Of a DNA stretch of 46,038 nt, positions 33,745-41,262 are shown piece after piece. The notes beneath the pieces were generated by a model. It saw only the letters and a program-made list of their open reading frames with translations. It was not told where the DNA came from and ran no database searches. The translations under genes were made by a program, and so were the position numbers. Position 1 is the first letter of the stretch; each line of letters starts with the position of its first letter. This DNA comes from CAZONU01 sp965370045. Its GTDB lineage: Bacteria; Planctomycetota; SZUA-567; JAKLDR01. Where the stretch lies: positions 1 through 46,038 of the forward strand of contig CBDUSI010000022.1 of assembly GCA_965370045.1 (NCBI GenBank), given 5' to 3'.

Positions 33745-34248
33745 CTATTCCGGCTTGGCCGGCTGGCCGCGGCGGGTCTCCCTATCCGCGGGCGCAGTAA
33801 TCTTGATCTCCTCTCCCGGGTCCAGCACTCGTCCTTCCAGAATCGTGAGGAAGAGGACAGCTTCCGAGAGAGGTGCTTGATGGTAGGGTCCTTCAGCATC
33901 CTTCTTGGTCAGTTGTGACATCAGTTCCTCAAGGTCGCCCCCCATGGTGTTGAAGAAGATTCGGTGCGGGCGGTTATTGCGTATCGTCAGCATGTCTTCC
34001 GAACGGTGCAGGATTTCCAGTCTTTCAGGGTCGGTGACGACGAGATCAGCCAGATGTCTCCAGTATCGCGGTCCCAAACGGAGCATCTTCCCGATTTCTG
34101 CATTGCAGTCTTCCTTTGGACCGCGCAAGAACTGCCGGCGGCACCATGCTGCCTGAAGACTGCGCCAGTTGTATGCAGCACAGGCGGCGAACACAACCAG
34201 AGCAACCATCACCAGGCCGATAACCAGCTCAAACCGTTTCTTACGCAA
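33745..34248 (-). CDS. small membrane-anchored protein, paralogue of the previous gene
   Basis: From TTG 34248 the product has 167 residues: a membrane helix (about 8-26) followed by a beta-rich part with the shared IRNNRPHRI and LDPGEEIKI motifs. I prefer TTG 34248 over GTG 34275 because GGAAG lies 6 bases upstream and the N-terminus then aligns with the neighbour without overhang (LRKKRFELVIGL versus MRKGRLELWVGL). The two genes are a tandem duplication that has diverged strongly. Function unknown. It follows glyS after 60 bases and may be read through from it. Confidence 0.6.
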   Translation of the reverse strand: MRKKRFELVIGLVMVALVVFAACAAYNWRSLQAAWCRRQFLRGPKEDCNAEIGKMLRLGPRYWRHLADLVVTDPERLEILHRSEDMLTIRNNRPHRIFFNTMGGDLEELMSQLTKKDAEGPYHQAPLSEAVLFLTILEGRVLDPGEEIKITAPADRETRRGQPAKPE

Positions 34249-34308
34249 GAGCGACTTCCGTCTGTCTGATTTCACGGCAGGCGCGGGCTTTCAAACGGCC
34301 GTCTTTGG

Positions 34309-36468
34309 CTATTCGGCCTTGGCCTGTCCGGCGCACTCGGCGAGATCCGCCACGCTGTCGGCGTAGAGGCTGTATATGTTAGCCAGCAGCGCCAGGCGGT
34401 TCCTGCGCAGACTCTCGTCCTCGGCGTTGACGTAGACGTCCTCGAAGAACTTGTGCAAGGGGGCCGCGAAGCTGGCGAGATAGAGCTCGGAGGCTTCCGC
34501 GTAGCGGTCCTCCTTGACGTGCTGGCGGAACTTCACGCCGGTGCTGAGGTAAACGTCATAGAGCGCGGTCTCCGCCGGCTCGGAGACCAGGTTCTTCTGC
34601 GGCTCCGGGCGGCTGGCCAGCAGCTCCGGCTCCTTGCGGACGATGTTGCGGGCGCGCTCCACCACGGTGCAGAGCTCCGCGAAGTCCTTGCGCTTGGCGA
34701 AATCGGTCACCGCGGCCAGGCGCTTTTCCAGATCAGCCAGGTTGTCGAAACCCGCGGCCAGCACCGCGCGGAGCACCTCGACTGAACGCGACTTCCTGGT
34801 CAGGGCCTGCTCCAGCCGGTCGCGGAGGAAATCGAGTAGCCCTTCGATCAGGTCGTCTCCGGCATCGACCAGCATGTCCTGCCGGCGGTAGAGTTCGCGG
34901 GCGTGTTCCAGCACGGCGCGCAGGCCGGGCCCCCGGGCCAGGAGCTTGGCCTTGCGGATGATGGCGATGATGCCCAGCGCCGCGCGGCGCAGGGCGTAGG
35001 GGTCCTTGCTGCCGGTGGGGGCCAGACCGGCGGCGAAGCCGCCGACGATGCTGTCGAACTTGTCGGCCAGGGCGGCCAGGCGCCCCACCTGGCTGCGAGG
35101 CAGGTCGCTGTCCGCGGTGCGCGGCCGGTAGTGCTCCTCGATGCCCTGGCGGACCGAACTGGGCTCGCCGTCCTCGGCCGCGTAGCGCTTGCCCATCACC
35201 CCCTGAAGCTCGGGGAACTCGAAGACCATGCGAGTTACCAGGTCGCACTTGGCCAAGAGCGCCGCGCGCTCGGCGGCCTGGCCGACGGCTTCCTCCTGCC
35301 CGCTCTCGGCGGACAGCCAGCGGGCCAGGGCGGCGATGCGCTCGGACTTCTGGCGCATGTTCCCCAGCTTCTCGTGAAAGACCACGCCCTCGAGTTGAGG
35401 CAGACGGTCTTCGATGCGGGTCTTCTTGTCCTCGCGCCAGAAGAAGAGCGCGTCGGCGAGCCGGGCGTGCAGCACGCGTTCGTTGCCGGTGCGGATCACC
35501 GAGGCATTGCCCCCCCCGCGCGGGTCGCGGTTGGCGATGGACACGAATTTGGGGAGCAGCCGCCCGGAGCGGTCCGCCACCGGGAAGTAACGCTGGTGGC
35601 CGGTCATGGCCGCGACCACCACCTCGTCGGGCAGTTCGCGGCAGACCGCCTCGTCGAAGCTGCCCAGTACCGCGCCGGGCCACTCCACCAGGTTGGTGAC
35701 CTCCTCGATGAGCGCGTCGCCGATGCCGTCCTTGTTGTAGGGCTTGCCTCCGGACTTCTCCGCGCCCTTCTCCACGCAGCGGCGCACGCGGTCGCGGCGG
35801 TCATCCATGTCCGCCAGCACCTTGCGGCCCTTGAGCGCCGCCTTGTAGAAGCCCAGCTTGGCCTCGCGCAGAGTGAACTTCTCGGGAGCGTGAAAGGGAT
35901 GCCCGTAGGAGTCGCGCCCGGCGGTGAGTCCCGCGAACTCGAAGGGCAGCACGGCCTTGTCGAGCAGGCAGAGCAGGTGGCGGACGGGCCGCGCGAAGCT
36001 GGTCTTGTCTCCGCTCATCCAGCGCATTGACTTGGGGAAGGGCAGGGCGCGGAGGACGTCCGGCAGGCGCTCACGGAGGAAGACGTCGAGCTTCTCTCCG
36101 CCGCGCTTGACCCGCGCGTAGACGTAACCGTCCTCAGTGATGAGGTCCGCCACGGCGACGCCGTTCTTGCGGGCGAAGCCCTGAGCGGCCTTGGTGGGTT
36201 TCCCGTCGTCGCCAAAGGCCCGGGCGGCGGGTGGTCCCTTGAGCTTCTCGGTGGTCTCGGGGCTGGCCGGCTTCAGTTCCCAGGCGTGGTAGACCAGCCG
36301 CCGGGGGGTGCCGGTGACTTCCGAGGGCGAGTCTTCAACGCAGCCGCCGGCCATGAAGCCGGCGGAGGAGAGGTCTTTCCAGAGCCTGGCGCGCAGCGCT
36401 TGCAGTGCCGGCCGGATATAGCTGGCGGGGATCTCCTCGGTGCCGATTTCGAGCAGGAGGTTAGCCAC
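34309..36468 (-). CDS. glyS: glycyl-tRNA synthetase beta subunit
   Basis: GlyS forms the alpha2-beta2 glycyl-tRNA synthetase with GlyQ and contributes tRNA recognition. The 719-residue product begins with the diagnostic LLLEIGTEEIPASYIRPAL, followed by the ATPRRLV-like TGTPRRLVYHAW, the GPPAARAF and AAQGFARKNG blocks, LPFPKSMRWM, and a C-terminal HD-like and anticodon-binding region (TGSKDPYALRRAALGI). The start is GTG 36468, overlapping the glyQ stop by 8 bases. A longer in-frame start at 36612 lies inside glyQ and adds only low-complexity sequence. It is co-transcribed with glyQ. Confidence 0.96.
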   Translation of the reverse strand: MANLLLEIGTEEIPASYIRPALQALRARLWKDLSSAGFMAGGCVEDSPSEVTGTPRRLVYHAWELKPASPETTEKLKGPPAARAFGDDGKPTKAAQGFARKNGVAVADLITEDGYVYARVKRGGEKLDVFLRERLPDVLRALPFPKSMRWMSGDKTSFARPVRHLLCLLDKAVLPFEFAGLTAGRDSYGHPFHAPEKFTLREAKLGFYKAALKGRKVLADMDDRRDRVRRCVEKGAEKSGGKPYNKDGIGDALIEEVTNLVEWPGAVLGSFDEAVCRELPDEVVVAAMTGHQRYFPVADRSGRLLPKFVSIANRDPRGGGNASVIRTGNERVLHARLADALFFWREDKKTRIEDRLPQLEGVVFHEKLGNMRQKSERIAALARWLSAESGQEEAVGQAAERAALLAKCDLVTRMVFEFPELQGVMGKRYAAEDGEPSSVRQGIEEHYRPRTADSDLPRSQVGRLAALADKFDSIVGGFAAGLAPTGSKDPYALRRAALGIIAIIRKAKLLARGPGLRAVLEHARELYRRQDMLVDAGDDLIEGLLDFLRDRLEQALTRKSRSVEVLRAVLAAGFDNLADLEKRLAAVTDFAKRKDFAELCTVVERARNIVRKEPELLASRPEPQKNLVSEPAETALYDVYLSTGVKFRQHVKEDRYAEASELYLASFAAPLHKFFEDVYVNAEDESLRRNRLALLANIYSLYADSVADLAECAGQAKAE

Positions 36469-37399
36469 GGGCCGCCTCCTTCTGCCTGAGCAGCGGGTGG
36501 CCCAGCGCCTCGCGCAGCTTGACGAAGGCGGCGGCGGTCTTGCGGGCCATGGAGCGCACCCGGGCGATGTAGCCGGTGCGCTGGGACACGGAGATGGCCC
36601 CGCGGGCGTCAAGCAGGTTGAAGGCGTGCGAGGCCTTCATGACGTAATCGTAGGCGGGCAGGACCAGGGGCTTCTCTTCGTCGTGCGCCAGTATCCGGGC
36701 GAACTCCACCTCGCACGTCTCGAAATGTTCGAAGAGCATGGCGGTGTCGGCGATCTCGAAGCTGTAGGTGCTGAGCTCCACCTCGTCGCGGTGGTGGACG
36801 TCGCCGTAGGTGATCTTCCGTCCGTCGGGCAGGATCGCCCAGACCAGGTCGAAGACGCTTTCGACGCCCTGGAGGTACATGGCGATGCGCTCCAGGCCGT
36901 AGGTCAACTCGCAGGTGATGGGGTCCAGCTCCACTGATCCCACTTGCTGAAAATATGTGAACTGGGTGATCTCCATACCGTCGAGCCAGACTTCCCAGCC
37001 GAGCCCGCTGGCGCCCAGCGTGGGGCTCTCCCAGTCGTCCTCCACGAAGCGCACGTCGTGCGCCACGAGGTCCAGGCCCAACTCGCGGATGCTGTCGAGG
37101 TAAAGCTCCTGCACGTCCCGGGGCGAGGGCTTGAGGACCACCTGGTACTGATAGTAGCGGCCCAGGCGGTTGGGGTTCTCTCCGTAGCGGCCGTCAGTGG
37201 GCCGCCGGGAGGGCTCGACGTAGGCGGCGTTCCAGGGCTCAGGCCCCAGCGAGCGCAGGAAGGTGGCCGGGTTGAAGGTGCCCGCGCCCTTCTCGATGTC
37301 GTGGGGCTGGAGGATCAGGCAGCCGTAATCCGCCCAGAAGCTCTCCAGGCGCAGGATGAGATCCTGAAATGTCTCGGGGACCGACTTCTTTCTGGCCAA
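36461..37399 (-). CDS. glyQ: glycyl-tRNA synthetase alpha subunit
   Basis: GlyQ is the catalytic class II subunit. It is highly conserved: FQDLILRLESFWADYGC, IEKGAGTFNPATFLR, GPEPWNAAYVEPSRRPTDGR, YGENPNRLGRYYQYQV and GWEVWLDGMEITQFTYFQQ. I place the start at TTG 37399 (product 312 residues), because GGAGGA lies 8 bases upstream and because ATG 37429 overlaps the promoter's -10 element. The upstream extension in the open frame has no family similarity. glyS follows with an 8-base overlap. Confidence 0.96.
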   Translation of the reverse strand: MARKKSVPETFQDLILRLESFWADYGCLILQPHDIEKGAGTFNPATFLRSLGPEPWNAAYVEPSRRPTDGRYGENPNRLGRYYQYQVVLKPSPRDVQELYLDSIRELGLDLVAHDVRFVEDDWESPTLGASGLGWEVWLDGMEITQFTYFQQVGSVELDPITCELTYGLERIAMYLQGVESVFDLVWAILPDGRKITYGDVHHRDEVELSTYSFEIADTAMLFEHFETCEVEFARILAHDEEKPLVLPAYDYVMKASHAFNLLDARGAISVSQRTGYIARVRSMARKTAAAFVKLREALGHPLLRQKEAARG

Positions 37400-37427
37400 A
37401 CTGCTTTCCTCCGGAGTACGGCGGGGC

Positions 37428-37455
37428 ATTCTAAACGCGACGGGGGGAGAGTCAA
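37428..37455 (-). promoter_or_regulatory. promoter of glyQ-glyS
   Basis: On the minus strand, TTGACT (37455-37450), a 16-base spacer and TAGAAT (37433-37428). The ATG at 37429 lies inside the -10, so the mRNA cannot contain it. Confidence 0.7.
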
Positions 37456-37495
37456 CCGCGAACACTTTGCGCGTCGCCTGCCCGAGAGTTCACCC

Positions 37496-37524
37496 TTGCG
37501 GGAGCGGACGCCGCCGGGTATTAT
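37496..37524 (+). promoter_or_regulatory. promoter of the second ECF sigma operon
   Basis: TTGCGG (37496-37501), exactly 17 bases, TATTAT (37519-37524). An ATG follows after 7 bases (37532). The sigma gene itself begins at 37712, so its leader would be about 180 bases. Confidence 0.55.
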
Positions 37525-37531
37525 CCTGCGC

Positions 37532-37708
37532 ATGAAGCATCCGCTCTGCTCGACTTATAGGGCCCGGAAATCGAGCCGAATGGTGCCGGTTTCGACCGAA
37601 TGTTTATATCTGGCTGCTTTTCAGGCACTTGTGGGCCACGATTCCGGGGCGAACTGGTCGGGGGGATTGAATACATCCTCCTCTCCCGCCGTCACTAAGG
37701 TGGCCTGA
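37532..37708 (+). CDS. possible leaderless 58-residue leader ORF
   Basis: The frame opens at an ATG placed exactly where transcription from the promoter at 37496-37524 should start, and ends 3 bases before the sigma ATG. Third-position GC is clearly lower than in neighbouring genes and the peptide has no recognisable motif, so it may be plain leader RNA with a chance frame. Confidence 0.25.
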   Translation: MKHPLCSTYRARKSSRMVPVSTECLYLAAFQALVGHDSGANWSGGLNTSSSPAVTKVA

Positions 37709-37711
37709 GAG

Positions 37712-38344
37712 ATGAGCGGCCGGAAGGGGGGAGCGGCACGGGGCGCGGGGTCTTCCAAGGCCTGGAGCAATCCGGCGGAGCGCGAGCTCCTGGAGAGCTT
37801 CCGGCGCGGCGAGGAAGCCGCCTTCGAGCAGCTCTTCAGCAAGTACCGGGAGGCGATCTATGCGGTGGCCTGGAAAGTCCTCGGAGACCGGGAGGAAGCC
37901 CTGGACGTGGTCCAGGATGCTTTCCTTCGCGCCTGGCGCGGGGCGGCGGGCTTCCGGGCCGAGAGCGGCTTTTACGCCTGGTTGCGGCGCATCGCCGTCA
38001 ACCTGGCCATCGACCGGGTGCGCGCCCGCCGCGGCGAGAACTCGCCGCTGGAGGAGGAGACCCTGGCCGCCGAGCGCCACGCGCCGGGGGCTGCCCGCCT
38101 GGCCGAGGAGGACCCCGCCGGACGCGCCGCCGGCTCCGAACTGGGCGAGGCCCTGGAGCGCGAGTTGGCCGAGCTGGGACCCGAACACCGCACGGTGCTG
38201 GTGCTTCACGCCACGGAGGGGCTCAGCTACAAGGAGATCGCCGCGGAGATGAACTGTCCCATCGGCACGGTGATGAGCCGCCTGCACTACGCGCGGCGCC
38301 TGCTGGCCGGTAAGTTGCGGAGGTTCCTGAGCGATGAGCAGTGA
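37712..38344 (+). CDS. ECF-type RNA polymerase sigma factor (RpoE-like)
   Basis: A 210-residue sigma factor. Region 2 contains FEQLFSKYREAIYAVAWKV, ALDVVQDAFLRAWRG and FYAWLRRIAVNLAIDRVR. Region 4 has LGPEHRTVLVLHATEGLSY and the helix-turn-helix KEIAAEMNCPIGTVMSRLHYAR. The linker is Glu/Ala-rich. It resembles the RpoE/SigW group. The downstream gene, overlapping by 11 bases, encodes a zinc-type anti-sigma factor, its likely regulator. A weak GAGAG precedes the ATG. Confidence 0.93.
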   Translation: MSGRKGGAARGAGSSKAWSNPAERELLESFRRGEEAAFEQLFSKYREAIYAVAWKVLGDREEALDVVQDAFLRAWRGAAGFRAESGFYAWLRRIAVNLAIDRVRARRGENSPLEEETLAAERHAPGAARLAEEDPAGRAAGSELGEALERELAELGPEHRTVLVLHATEGLSYKEIAAEMNCPIGTVMSRLHYARRLLAGKLRRFLSDEQ

Positions 38345-38867
38345 GTGCGTCGAACTGAACGAGTTGGTCTCGGCCCTGGCCGACGGGGAGCTCGAGGGCG
38401 CGGAGAAGCAGCGCGTCGAGAGGCACCTGGCCGGCTGCGCCGAGTGCCGGGCCTTCGTGAGTGCGTGCCGGCGCATCGACCGGACGGTGGCGGATGGGCC
38501 CGAGCCCCCGGAGGTCGAGCCCGCCCGGTGGAACGCCATGCTCGCCCAGCTCAAGGCCGCCGGCCGCCCGCGCGCGCGGCGCTCGCGCATCCGCCCGGCC
38601 AAGGCGGTGGCTTTCGTGAGCACGCTGGCCGCCGCCTGCCTCCTGGCCGTCGCCGTCTTTATGCCCTGGGACCCGCCGCCTAATGGTGTCGATCCGGTTC
38701 AGCACGTGGAGATGGACGCTGGCGCGTCGGAGTACGAGGTGGTGACCGTGGCCGCTCCGGAGGGCGGCCTGAGCATGATGGTGATCATCGATACCGACGC
38801 CGACGCCGAGGAAGAGGACAGCTCGGAGAAGAAGTTCGGGGACAAGCCCGAAGGTGGAGAGAAGTGA
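38334..38867 (+). CDS. zinc-type transmembrane anti-sigma factor
   Basis: A 177-residue protein. The N-terminal domain has the anti-sigma zinc motif (VERHLAGCAECRAF, H-x3-C-x2-C, after LADGELEGAE), then a basic linker, a membrane helix (about residues 84-105), and an acidic periplasmic part with an EVVTVAAPEGGLSMMVIID strand and a Glu/Asp-rich tail. It should bind and silence the upstream sigma factor at the membrane until a signal releases it. Overlap of 11 bases with sigma and of 4 with the next gene indicates one operon. Confidence 0.85.
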   Translation: MSSECVELNELVSALADGELEGAEKQRVERHLAGCAECRAFVSACRRIDRTVADGPEPPEVEPARWNAMLAQLKAAGRPRARRSRIRPAKAVAFVSTLAAACLLAVAVFMPWDPPPNGVDPVQHVEMDAGASEYEVVTVAAPEGGLSMMVIIDTDADAEEEDSSEKKFGDKPEGGEK

Positions 38868-39361
38868 TGGGCCAGTTGAGCACGCTCCTGATATTCCTGA
38901 CGCTCGCGGCGCCGACGCCGGCAGCGGGCGGCGGGTCGAAGGCCACGCGCGCCCGGATCGGCATCCAGGCCATTGAGGCCAAGCCCGGCAAGGACCGGAC
39001 CAGCGGGGGCATCGACCCCAAGCTTGCCGCCAAGCTGCGGACCACCCTCAAGCTGATGGGCGTGCCCAAGCCGGACCTCACCAGCCTGGCCAAGACCACC
39101 AGGAAGCTGGCGGTGAGGGAGTCGACGACGATGACCGTCGAGCCCTACGTCATGAAAGTGACCTGCAAAGAGGTGACCAAGAACAGGACCACCGTGACCG
39201 TGGACCTCTTCAAGAAGGTGACGGACAAGAAGACCAAGGCGAAGGTCAAGAAGCGGATGGCACCTTCCACCACGGTCACGCTGACGGACGCGAAGCCCCA
39301 TCACGTCATGACCGTGATGCAGAGCACCAAGAAGAAGACGGTCTTCGTCGTTTCCAGGTAG
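38864..39361 (+). CDS. secreted basic protein of the sigma/anti-sigma operon
   Basis: A 165-residue protein with a signal peptide (cleavage near APTPAAGG) and a Lys/Thr-rich, beta-prone mature part (VTCKEVTKNRTTVTVDLFKKVTDKKTKAKVKK). I recognise no family. The start is GTG 38864 or ATG 38867, overlapping the anti-sigma stop, so it is translationally coupled. By position it may be a periplasmic partner or a target of the sigma system (inference). Confidence 0.65.
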   Translation: MMGQLSTLLIFLTLAAPTPAAGGGSKATRARIGIQAIEAKPGKDRTSGGIDPKLAAKLRTTLKLMGVPKPDLTSLAKTTRKLAVRESTTMTVEPYVMKVTCKEVTKNRTTVTVDLFKKVTDKKTKAKVKKRMAPSTTVTLTDAKPHHVMTVMQSTKKKTVFVVSR

Positions 39362-39424
39362 TCCCCCGCCAGGGCTCGGCTGGCGGCTACGAGCTTCCCG
39401 CCGGGCCGGGGCCAGTTTCTGCCC

Positions 39425-39452
39425 TTGACAGGCCGGGGCTGGATATTACTAT
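39425..39452 (+). promoter_or_regulatory. promoter of nikR
   Basis: A consensus TTGACA (39425-39430), a 16-base spacer and TACTAT (39447-39452). Transcription near 39459 excludes the GTG at 39453 and sets nikR at ATG 39483. Confidence 0.65.
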
Positions 39453-39469
39453 GTGTCGAAACGTAGTAC
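39443..39469 (+). promoter_or_regulatory. candidate NikR operator upstream of nikR (autoregulation)
   Basis: Half-sites ATATTAC (39443-39449) and GTAGTAC (39463-39469) with 13 bases between. They match the half-sites of the operator at 39926-39952 at 5 and 6 of 7 positions, with the same spacing, and cover the -10 of nikR. Confidence 0.55.
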
Positions 39470-39482
39470 GAAAGGAAGATGC

Positions 39483-39899
39483 ATGGGAGGCGTCGCGCGC
39501 ATCAGCGTATCGCTGGAGAAGGTTCTCCTGGAGCGCTTCGACCGTTTGGTGGCCGAGGAGGGCTATCCCACGCGGTCCGAGGCGGTCAAGGCGCTGGTGC
39601 GCGAGGCGCTGGTTCAAAAGGAGTGGACCAAGGGGCGCGCCGTGGCTGGCGCCATTACTCTTGTCTACGACCATCACAAGCGAAGCCTGGTGAACAGGAT
39701 GCTGGAAGTACAGCACGAGTTCGGCGAGGTGGTCGTGGCCACCCAGCACGTGCATCTCGATCATCACAACTGCCTGGAAGTGGTGGCTGTAAGGGGCCGG
39801 GTGCGCCGGATTCGGGAACTGGTCTCCGCGTTGAAGTCCGTCAAGAGCCTCAAGCACTGCGCGCTGATGATGACCACGGCTACCGGGGATACCGGATAG
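39483..39899 (+). CDS. nikR: nickel-responsive transcriptional regulator NikR
   Basis: A 138-residue ribbon-helix-helix repressor. The N-terminal DNA-binding part (ARISVSLEKVLLERFDRLV, YPTRSEAVKALVRE) is followed by the ACT-like metal domain. The high-affinity nickel ligands His78, His89, His91 and Cys97 (QHEF and ATQHVHLDHHNC) correspond to His76, His87, His89 and Cys95 of E. coli NikR with a constant offset of two. NikR binds palindromic operators when loaded with nickel and shuts off uptake. The ATG is preceded by AAGGAAG. Two matching operator sites flank the gene, at its own promoter and at the nik transport operon. A weak hairpin near the stop, before a T7 run (39911-39916), might terminate it. 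Confidence 0.95.
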   Translation: MGGVARISVSLEKVLLERFDRLVAEEGYPTRSEAVKALVREALVQKEWTKGRAVAGAITLVYDHHKRSLVNRMLEVQHEFGEVVVATQHVHLDHHNCLEVVAVRGRVRRIRELVSALKSVKSLKHCALMMTTATGDTG

Positions 39900-39925
39900 G
39901 GCGGGGGGATTTTTTTGCCGTCGGC

Positions 39926-39952
39926 GTAATACGATTATAACGAGCGTATTAC
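39926..39952 (+). promoter_or_regulatory. NikR operator at the nickel transport operon
   Basis: A perfect inverted repeat: GTAATACG (39926-39933) and CGTATTAC (39945-39952), that is GTAATAC-N13-GTATTAC. It resembles the predicted NikR sites GTGTTAC-N13/14-GTAACAC of delta-proteobacteria. A -10-like TATAAC (39936-39941) lies inside the spacer, with TTGCCG (39915-39920) or TTTTGC (39913-39918) as a possible -35, so NikR binding would block RNA polymerase. Confidence 0.8.
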
Positions 39953-39987
39953 CACCCGGGGGCGACAGGAGGAAGGGAGGGGGACAA

Positions 39988-41241
39988 ATGGGTTGGGTGA
40001 GGTGGAGCTGGTTGGTTGCGGCGGCTTTTCTGGTTTCGGGGCTGGCCGCGGCCGGGGAGTCGCCGGGCGATGCCCGGGTCAGGGAGATCGTCCGCGAGGA
40101 ATTAAAGAAGGGCGTGGAGCGGCCCAGTCCCGCGCGGGGCGGCGAGCGCTTATTTGACCGGGTTGAATTTTCGCTGGGGGTAACGAGTGTGGTTCAGGGC
40201 TCGGTGGGCGCCGAGGAGGAGATAAGCGACGAGGAGGATGTCAATGCGGCCAGCGCGTCGGTGGATATGGAGTTCAGCGCCAAGCTGGCCGAGAACTGGA
40301 AGGGCTATGTTCACCTGGAGGCTGGCAGCGGCGCAGGCGTTGACGGCTATTTGAATCTGTTGGTGGGCGTCAACGATGACGCCGATGACGACGAGAGTCT
40401 GCGCCTGACCGAGGCCTGGGTGGAGGGCAGCTGGAAGCTGGCTGCTCAACACTCGCTCTCGGTGCGCTTCGGAAAGCTCGACCTGACCGCCGAGTTCGAC
40501 ACCAACGAGGCGGCCAATGATGAGATCGCTCAATTCCTGGGTTGCGGTTTCGTGAGCAACCCGACCTTCGCGGCTCCCGAGAACGACTTTGGGGCCATCT
40601 TGGCCTACGCTTACGAGGAGACCGTTACCCTGAAGCTCGGCTGCGCCGATTGTGATGAGATCGATGACCGCGGGGGCAAGTTCTCCGATGACCTCTTCAT
40701 GGTGGGCGAGTTGGGCCTCAGTGTGGAGCTTTTCGGACGCAAGGGCAACTACCGGGCCTTCGTTTGGTATGACGACGCCAAGCGCGACCGCATAGATGGC
40801 AGCAAGACCGACTCACCCGGGGCTGGCTGGGGCCTCTCCCTCGACCAGGGAATCATCGAGGGCCTGACCGCCTTCTTCCGGCTGGGCATGGCGGACGAGG
40901 AGTACTACGAAATCGAGGCCTGGGTCTCGAGCGGCGTGGAAATCGGCGGCGCCCTGTGGGGTCGCGAGGATGACGCGGTCGGGCTGGCTTATGGCGCGGC
41001 CCTGCTGGGCGACGACGCGAAGGACGTCTTGGAGGCGGCGGACAAGGATCCCCAAGACGAGCATCATCTGGAGCTTTACTATCGCTTCAAGATGAACGAA
41101 CATATGGAGTTGAGCCCCAGTGTGCAGGTGATCACCAACCCCGGGGGGGGACGACGGCGCGGAGACCATTGCGGTCTTCGGTCTGAGGCTGCAGGTGTCT
41201 TTCTGAGGCAATCTTACAGAGTGTCCCTCCGGCAGGCTTGA
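39988..41241 (+). CDS. outer-membrane porin-like beta-barrel (OprB-like), first gene of the nik operon; C-terminus frameshifted
   Basis: A signal peptide (cleavage near LAAAG) is followed by a periplasmic helix and a barrel of alternating strands typical of OprB-type porins, with many acidic loops. Four Cys/His-poor acidic clusters (EEEISDEED, NDDADDDES) could attract metal ions. Near the end, a run of eight G (41143-41150) shifts the frame. With seven G the reading would continue NPGGDDGAETIAVFGLRLQVSF and stop at 41204-41206, the expected final strand ending in Phe. As read, the last 25 residues are non-homologous and basic. It is preceded by GGAGG and the NikR operator, so it is the candidate outer-membrane entry route for nickel. 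Substrate specificity is inference. Confidence 0.75.
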   Translation: MGWVRWSWLVAAAFLVSGLAAAGESPGDARVREIVREELKKGVERPSPARGGERLFDRVEFSLGVTSVVQGSVGAEEEISDEEDVNAASASVDMEFSAKLAENWKGYVHLEAGSGAGVDGYLNLLVGVNDDADDDESLRLTEAWVEGSWKLAAQHSLSVRFGKLDLTAEFDTNEAANDEIAQFLGCGFVSNPTFAAPENDFGAILAYAYEETVTLKLGCADCDEIDDRGGKFSDDLFMVGELGLSVELFGRKGNYRAFVWYDDAKRDRIDGSKTDSPGAGWGLSLDQGIIEGLTAFFRLGMADEEYYEIEAWVSSGVEIGGALWGREDDAVGLAYGAALLGDDAKDVLEAADKDPQDEHHLELYYRFKMNEHMELSPSVQVITNPGGGRRRGDHCGLRSEAAGVFLRQSYRVSLRQA

Positions 41242-41262
41242 GAAGGAAGGAGCGAAGACAGC

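Noticed and set aside
38864..39361. Part of the nickel regulon
   Set aside because: It overlaps the anti-sigma gene and lies upstream of the NikR operator and nikR promoter, so it belongs to the sigma operon.
39880..39916. Intrinsic terminator of nikR
   Set aside because: CTACCGG and CCGGATAG can pair with a bulge, but nine bases separate the stem from the T7 run, so I do not list it as a terminator.
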